Below are positions 11,801 to 16,276 of a DNA stretch of 16,276 bases, in pieces. Each line of letters begins with the position of its first letter. Position 1 is the stretch's first letter. The stretch is from Thermoplasmata archaeon (GTDB lineage: Archaea; Thermoplasmatota; Thermoplasmata; Thermoplasmatales; Thermoplasmataceae), in the NCBI GenBank assembly GCA_021804185.1, contig JAJZKL010000001.1, positions 1 through 16,276 on the forward strand, given 5' to 3'. Under the pieces are notes generated by a model. It worked only from the letters and a program-made list of their open reading frames with translations. It did not search any database and was not told where the DNA came from. The position numbers and the translations under genes are program-made.

Positions 11801-12772
11801 ATGTTTAACAAGATACCGACTGTTTTGAGAACCCAGGAAATAATCGACAAAGCCTTTTCCAAGGCTGCAAAGATAGAGGAACCCTATCACCCGGATATTT
11901 CCGATAAGATAAGGAAAGAACTGATTGATAAAATATCTACAATCGAAAGCACTGCCTGTTCGCATCTTGACAGGCTGGTGAAGAAATTTCCGTCAAGCGA
12001 GAAACTTCACCCGTTTTATTACGGATTGCTTGACCTTATGTTTGATGTGGACAAGTACAAGCTCTCACTGGGCAAGATCCAGTGGACTTCTGAGAGGATA
12101 GTTACACTCAGCACAGATTACATAAGGAGATTGAAATCAGAGAAGGACAAGAAGATCATGAATAGCTGGATGAAGCAGTATTATGGACGCTTTTCATCCC
12201 TGATCAAGAACATTTCGGCAGATCTTGAATTCCTGTCAAGCTGCCGGGATTACATGAGGAAGATTCCGGAAATCGAAACTAACATGGAGACGTTTATAAT
12301 TGCAGGAATGCCAAATGTCGGAAAGAGTTCCTTGCTAGGCATGCTAACCACCTCACAGCCAAAGGTGGCCCCTTATCCCTTTACGACCCAGTCTATTCAC
12401 ATTGGGTATACTGACATCGGTTATTACAGGATTCAAATAATCGATACCCCGGGTATCCTGGACAGGAAAATGTCGGACAGGAACGAAATGGAGAAAAAGG
12501 CAATACTTGCGCTGCAGAAGATTGAAGGAAGCATAATATTTCTCATCGATTATTCAGGCAGTTCCGGATATTCAGTGGAGCAGCAGGAAAATCTCTATGA
12601 GGAAATCAAGAAATTTTTCAGGAAAAAGATTATCCGTGTCCAGAGCAAAACTGACCTTTCCCCAGAGCGCATTGAAAGAATATGCATGTCCATAAATGAT
12701 AAGTCAGGGTTGCACGATCTGGTTTCTGAGATGGAAAATATACTGAGGGGTTCACTTGTCCCTGCTGGATGA
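11801..12772 (+). CDS. NOG1-like (Obg-family) GTPase
   Basis: A 323-residue GTPase of the NOG1 branch of the Obg family, which in eukaryotes acts in large-subunit ribosome assembly. The N-terminal about 160 residues are helical, as in archaeal NOG1 (IPTVLRTQEIIDKAFSKA onward). The G domain has G1 GMPNVGKSS (169-177), G2 Thr in PYPFTTQ (191-197), G3 DTPG (215-218), G4 SKTD (282-285) and a G5-like SINDKSGLHDL. G4 deviates from the usual NKxD: Asn is replaced by Ser, which could weaken guanine specificity. The eukaryotic C-terminal extension is absent, as in other archaea. Its 3' end overlaps gltX by 17 bases, so the two translation factors are coupled. Confidence 0.85.
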   Translation: MFNKIPTVLRTQEIIDKAFSKAAKIEEPYHPDISDKIRKELIDKISTIESTACSHLDRLVKKFPSSEKLHPFYYGLLDLMFDVDKYKLSLGKIQWTSERIVTLSTDYIRRLKSEKDKKIMNSWMKQYYGRFSSLIKNISADLEFLSSCRDYMRKIPEIETNMETFIIAGMPNVGKSSLLGMLTTSQPKVAPYPFTTQSIHIGYTDIGYYRIQIIDTPGILDRKMSDRNEMEKKAILALQKIEGSIIFLIDYSGSSGYSVEQQENLYEEIKKFFRKKIIRVQSKTDLSPERIERICMSINDKSGLHDLVSEMENILRGSLVPAG

Positions 12773-14414
12773 TGAGATCAGGAAACAGGTAATCCGGAAC
12801 GCATACCAGCATGGTGGCAGGGCTGATCCCGGTCCCGTCATCGGAAAGATAATGGGCCTGTTCCCGGAGGCGCGTTCGGATCCCAAGGGGCTTGCCCGGA
12901 AGGTTGCCGAGGTTGCCAGCGAGGTCAATTCAATGTCTCAGCATTCGCTGGAAGAGGTTGTAAGAAATGAATTCCCGGAATTTATGGTAAGGGAGAAGAG
13001 GGTTCAGGAACACAGGCTTCCGGACCTGGAGGATGTGTCGGGAAACGTTGTTATGAGGATGGCCCCTTCACCTTCGGGACCACTTCATCTCGGGCATTCG
13101 AGGATGGCAATTCTCAACGATGAGTACGTGAAAAGATACGGCGGCAGGCTGATTCTGAGGATCGAAGATACAAATCCGGATAACATAGATCCATTCGCCT
13201 ATACTCAGATTCCAAGGGATCTCGAATGGTTAGGAGTCGATGTTTCCGAAGTCGTGATACAATCTGACAGATTTGATCTGTATTATAACGAAGCCAGGAA
13301 ACTGATAAAAAACGGAAAAGCTTACGTATGCCACTGCAAGCAGCAGGACTTCCGGGACCTGAAACTCAAGGGTATCGAATGCCCGCACAGGTCCAACACC
13401 ATTGAAACTAACTCTTCAGAATTTGAAGAGATGATCCTTGGCAGTTTAAGGCCCGGATCCGCAACTCTGGTAGTAAAGACGGATCTCAATCATCCGAATC
13501 CGTCCATAAGGGACTGGATAGCATTCAGGGTGGTTGACGCTAATCACCCGCGAACCGGGAAAAAATACCACGCATACCCGATGATGAATTTCTCAGTCGC
13601 TGTTGATGACCATTATCTCGGACTGACTCACGTAATAAGGGGAAAGGATCATCTGAACAATACTGAGAAGCAGAAATATGTATTTCAGTATAACAAATGG
13701 AAGATTCCTGTTTATTACCACTATGGGCTGATCACTATACCAGAAACAATACTTAAAACATCGATAATAAAGAAAGGAATTGCAGAGGGAAAGTATAGTG
13801 GCTGGGACGATATTCGCCTCGGAACTTTGCTTGCACTGAAGAGGAGAGGATATTCGCCTGCGGTGATAAGGCGATACTGGATTGAATCCGGACTCAGGGA
13901 GATCGATGCAGATTTCTCGTGGGAGATTTTCAACGCCATGAACAAGGAAATTATTGATTCCGGGGCAATGAGGTTCTGGTTTGTTCGCGATCCCGTAAAA
14001 GTGACGGTGAAGTCTCCGCTACCGCTTCAGAGCAGGGCTCCTTACCATCCGGGGCGCACCGAACTTGGGCACAGGAAATACGATCTTGGAACTGAATTCA
14101 GCATATTTGTGCAGAAGGAAGACTGGGATAAATTCAGCGATGGTGATGTGCTTAGGCTTAAGGATCTGTGCGTTGTGGTGAAGAGCGTGAACGTTGGAAA
14201 TTTCGATGATCGTGAAGTAACAAAGGATCATCCGCTTAAAATTATTCACTGGTGCCCGCAGGATTCCGAACGGTTCAGCGTCTACAAGCCCGATGGAACA
14301 GTGGACAATGGCCTGCTGGAGCCGCTGGCGCTGGATTATAACGGAATAGCACAGTTTGAAAGATATGGTTATGTAAACAAGACGGCAGACGTAGCGTTTT
14401 TCCTCTACCGTTGA
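12756..14414 (+). CDS. gltX: Glutamyl-tRNA synthetase (archaeal type)
   Basis: A 552-residue class I aminoacyl-tRNA synthetase that charges tRNA-Glu. In archaea it usually also charges tRNA-Gln, later amidated. The N-terminal helical region (RNAYQHGGRADPGPVIGKI) is the archaeal/eukaryal type. The HIGH motif is HLGH (111-114) in APSPSGPLHLGHSRM. The KMSKS-equivalent is LKTSIIKKGI (333-342), where archaeal enzymes commonly have LSTS. Then follow GKYSGWDDIRLGTL, MRFWFVRDPV and a beta-barrel anticodon-binding domain to the end. The TTG start at 12756 is chosen because GAGGGG lies 7-9 bases before it and no ATG fits before the conserved region. It overlaps the GTPase gene, and its stop abuts the convergent PRC-barrel gene. 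Confidence 0.93.
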   Translation: MSLLDDEIRKQVIRNAYQHGGRADPGPVIGKIMGLFPEARSDPKGLARKVAEVASEVNSMSQHSLEEVVRNEFPEFMVREKRVQEHRLPDLEDVSGNVVMRMAPSPSGPLHLGHSRMAILNDEYVKRYGGRLILRIEDTNPDNIDPFAYTQIPRDLEWLGVDVSEVVIQSDRFDLYYNEARKLIKNGKAYVCHCKQQDFRDLKLKGIECPHRSNTIETNSSEFEEMILGSLRPGSATLVVKTDLNHPNPSIRDWIAFRVVDANHPRTGKKYHAYPMMNFSVAVDDHYLGLTHVIRGKDHLNNTEKQKYVFQYNKWKIPVYYHYGLITIPETILKTSIIKKGIAEGKYSGWDDIRLGTLLALKRRGYSPAVIRRYWIESGLREIDADFSWEIFNAMNKEIIDSGAMRFWFVRDPVKVTVKSPLPLQSRAPYHPGRTELGHRKYDLGTEFSIFVQKEDWDKFSDGDVLRLKDLCVVVKSVNVGNFDDREVTKDHPLKIIHWCPQDSERFSVYKPDGTVDNGLLEPLALDYNGIAQFERYGYVNKTADVAFFLYR

Positions 14415-14672
14415 TCAGTCTTTGTCTTCCGGTTCCTTCACGAAGGAGGGGAATCTCTTAAGGAGTATGATTTCGCCGATCGCTTTTATCCACCTGTATG
14501 GTATGGAGATTGCTGCACCATTCTCTATAAGGGACGGGTTCGGATTTTCTATGTATAATCCATGGACAGTTTGCCTGTCGAGATCCACTATGACATCGTC
14601 CACAGTGCCCACAAACTTGCCCTTATCCGAATAGACCTTCATGCCGGTGAACTCACTTACTTCTGTAAGCAT
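14415..14672 (-). CDS. PRC-barrel domain protein
   Basis: An 85-residue single PRC-barrel: VSEFTGMKVYSDKGKFVGTV, then DDVIVDLDRQTVHGLYIEN, and SIPYRWIKAIGEIILLKRF closing the barrel. PRC-barrels occur in RimM and photosystem subunits. Short stand-alone archaeal forms are widespread and may help RNA or ribosome processes, but their function is not established. It has its own TATA-like box (14697-14708), about 30 bases upstream, just beyond the end of the GMP synthase subunit gene. Its stop (TCA on plus, 14415-14417) directly abuts the gltX stop with no spacer. Confidence 0.8.
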   Translation of the reverse strand: MLTEVSEFTGMKVYSDKGKFVGTVDDVIVDLDRQTVHGLYIENPNPSLIENGAAISIPYRWIKAIGEIILLKRFPSFVKEPEDKD

Positions 14673-14696
14673 TATTGCTTAGATGATTAAGGCGGT

Positions 14697-14708
14697 TAAA
14701 TATATTTG
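14697..14708 (-). promoter_or_regulatory. TATA-like promoter of PRC-barrel gene
   Basis: The minus-strand AAATATATTTAA is centred about 30 bases before the ATG at 14672, in the 46-bp gap after the guaAA stop. It suggests separate transcription, perhaps in addition to read-through. Confidence 0.45.
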
Positions 14709-14718
14709 TCTGTGTATA

Positions 14719-15291
14719 CTATTTTTTCATGGCACATATGTCGAGGAAAGAGCGGAAAATATCCTCTCCATGTTCAGTATTGTTGACTTCTGGATGAAAC
14801 TGGACACCGAAAATCGGTTTAGTCCTGTGGTAAAATGCCTGCACCTTGCAGCCTTCTGAGGATGCGCAGACAACATAGTCGCCACTCATGCGCTTTATCT
14901 CATCGTTATGGTTCTCCCATGCGACGATGCTGTCCGGAAGCTTAGAAAAAATTCCTCCTTTATTAAAGAAAGTCACTGCCGTTTTCCCGTACTCTGGATG
15001 AGTGCCCGGCCCGACCTCCCCGCCTGAATTCAGGGCTATAAATTGTGCACCTACACATATTCCCAACACCGGGAATTCGTGATCTGCAAGATATTCCTTA
15101 ACATAACCCAGCTTATCAAGTTCAGAAACTATGCTCGGAGCCCCCCCTGAAAGGACAATGCCATCAGCATCAGAAATCCTGTATGAGGGGGTATCGTTTG
15201 GAATGATAGTGGATTCGGCACCCAGATTCTTCACCACTCTCCATTCACGATGAGTCCACTGGCCACCGTTGTCTACGATGTAGATTCTCAT
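14719..15291 (-). CDS. guaAA: GMP synthase glutaminase subunit A
   Basis: A 190-residue class I glutamine amidotransferase, the stand-alone glutaminase half of archaeal GMP synthase. It releases ammonia from glutamine for the separate ATP-pyrophosphatase subunit, which turns XMP into GMP. It shows IVDNGGQWTHREWR at the N-terminus, SGGAPS (48-53), the nucleophile Cys79 in VLGICVGAQ, and the catalytic His166 and Glu168 in GVQFHPEV. Length is normal for the stand-alone form. The subunit B gene is not in this window. It starts 8 bases after the TFB stop on the same strand, so it probably shares the TFB transcript. Confidence 0.93.
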   Translation of the reverse strand: MRIYIVDNGGQWTHREWRVVKNLGAESTIIPNDTPSYRISDADGIVLSGGAPSIVSELDKLGYVKEYLADHEFPVLGICVGAQFIALNSGGEVGPGTHPEYGKTAVTFFNKGGIFSKLPDSIVAWENHNDEIKRMSGDYVVCASSEGCKVQAFYHRTKPIFGVQFHPEVNNTEHGEDIFRSFLDICAMKK

Positions 15292-15299
15292 CTCTTGGT

Positions 15300-16229
15300 T
15301 TATTCCAGACCAACTATCCCCAGGGACTTGCTTATCTCCTTGTACCTGTTCCGGATTGTGACTTCAGTGACGCCGGATACCCTGGCAATCTCTTTCTGCG
15401 TCCTTGGTTTTCCGAGCATTACCGATGCTATGTATATCGATGCAGCAGCAACCCCTGTGGGTCCCTTTCCAGAAGAAATTCCAAGTTCTATCGATTTCCT
15501 AACTATCTCTTCACTTTTTACAATTGCCTGCTTGTCCAGTTCCAGCTTGCTACAGAACTGCGCTACATATGAATACGGGGTTGTTGGCTTGAGGTTGAGG
15601 CTCAATTCCTTGGCAAGATGCCTGTAGGCTTTCCCGATCTTTTTCTTGTTGACTTCGGAAGCTTTTGAAATTTCATCAAGAGTCCGCGGAAGATTTACCA
15701 TTCTGCAGGCTGCGTAGATAGAAGCGCATACGATGCTTTCAATACTTCTCCCTCTGATAAGGTTCTTCTCAACGGCCTTCCTGTAGATGAGTGCTGCCGT
15801 CTCCTTTATATCCTTGGGAATACCAAGCTTCGCACCGTTATCGTTAAGCATCTGCAGAGCCAGAGAGAGATTTCTCTCGGCAGCATTACTTACCCTGATC
15901 CTCTGATGCCATTTTCTGACTCTATAAATCTGGGCTCTATTTTTGTGCGGAATTCTTTTTCCATAATAGTCCTTGTTTGACCACGAAATCTCGGTTGCCA
16001 GACCCTTATCATGACTCAGGAACGTCATGGGTGATCCGGTTCTTGCCCTTCTGTCATCCTGTTCTGAGTCGAAGGCACGCCATTCAGGTCCCTGATCAAT
16101 GAGGGAATCTTCGATCACCATGCCGCAATCGCTACATACCAGTTCTCCCCTCTCATAGTCCCTCACGAGGTGCTCAGATTTGCATTCAGGGCACCGTTTC
16201 ATAACTTCTTCACTATTTTTTGTAGCCAT
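15300..16229 (-). CDS. tfb: Transcription initiation factor B (TFB)
   Basis: A 309-residue archaeal TFIIB. The N-terminal zinc ribbon has Cys13, Cys16, Cys32 and Cys35 (RCPECKSEH and LVCSDCG). The B-reader/finger region follows ([19 protein letters not shown], then [16 protein letters not shown]). Two cyclin-like repeats of about 90 residues come after (from about 115, and from about 210: [34 protein letters not shown]), ending with a helix-turn-helix ([20 protein letters not shown]) that reads the BRE. It recruits RNA polymerase to TBP-bound promoters. The start could instead be the ATG at 16202 (300 aa): the nearest TATA-like box, 16240-16249, is only about 15 bases from 16229 but suits a short leader to 16202. 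guaAA follows directly. Confidence 0.93.
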   Translation of the reverse strand: MATKNSEEVMKRCPECKSEHLVRDYERGELVCSDCGMVIEDSLIDQGPEWRAFDSEQDDRRARTGSPMTFLSHDKGLATEISWSNKDYYGKRIPHKNRAQIYRVRKWHQRIRVSNAAERNLSLALQMLNDNGAKLGIPKDIKETAALIYRKAVEKNLIRGRSIESIVCASIYAACRMVNLPRTLDEISKASEVNKKKIGKAYRHLAKELSLNLKPTTPYSYVAQFCSKLELDKQAIVKSEEIVRKSIELGISSGKGPTGVAAASIYIASVMLGKPRTQKEIARVSGVTEVTIRNRYKEISKSLGIVGLE

Positions 16230-16239
16230 ACAAACACCA

Positions 16240-16249
16240 ATATAATTCG
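16240..16249 (-). promoter_or_regulatory. TATA-like box upstream of tfb
   Basis: The minus-strand CGAATTATAT lies 11-20 bases before the ATG at 16229. That is too close for a leaderless start there, but would put transcription start near 16218 and favour initiation at 16202. Confidence 0.35.
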
Positions 16250-16276
16250 ATACTCGAACTACATTAGTGGCAATAT

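Noticed and set aside
1..16276. CRISPR array or rRNA/tRNA genes
   Set aside because: No regularly spaced repeats and no complete tRNA or rRNA features were seen on either strand.

Overview
The window looks like a chromosomal segment of an acidophilic euryarchaeon of the Thermoplasmatales type. The evidence is an archaeal transcription factor B, a stand-alone GMP synthase glutaminase subunit, an archaeal-type GluRS, a NOG1-like GTPase, an archaeal type IV pilin-like protein, and a large thermopsin carrying 'ESGLPSGT..WYVN' repeats, which are characteristic of acidophile surface proteins. Most transcription units have a TATA-like box about 25 bases before the start codon (leaderless mRNAs). Internal operon genes instead rely on overlaps and GGAG/GGTG-type sites.

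Left region (1-3706): part of an integrated mobile element (plasmid or virus) that continues beyond the left edge. A compact plus-strand operon of seven small genes (43-1726) is linked by ATGA/GTGA stop-start overlaps. Only one gene has a recognisable fold: an Hfq/Sm-like RNA-binding protein (731-1009). A 37-bp direct repeat, with a perfect 19-base core, sits at the start of the operon (16-52) and just after its end (1774-1810). On the minus strand follow a small AT-hook-like protein (1823-2098), a 300-bp spacer rich in dyads, and a tyrosine recombinase/integrase (2399-3706).

Boundary and surface-protein region (3707-9313): about 570 bp without a convincing gene leads to a 1286-residue thermopsin-family protein (4274-8134) with a signal anchor, nine roughly 80-residue repeats, a PEGA-like module and a C-terminal membrane anchor. 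A 31-bp palindrome-like sequence (30/31 identical) flanks this gene in inverted orientation (4011-4041 and 8191-8221). Then come a small hydrophobic peptide gene and, convergent to it, a pilin-like gene.

Right region (9503-16229): ordinary housekeeping. It holds an OsmC-like peroxiredoxin, convergent to a two-gene unit of a TusA-like protein and threonine synthase (thrC); a DUF1059 protein; a NOG1-like GTPase overlapping gltX; and a convergent minus-strand set of a PRC-barrel protein, the GMP synthase glutaminase subunit and TFB, the last two apparently co-transcribed.

Most novel material: the element operon with its Hfq-like protein and bounding direct repeats, and the inverted repeat pair framing the thermopsin gene. 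The function of the element's other small proteins cannot be read from sequence alone.
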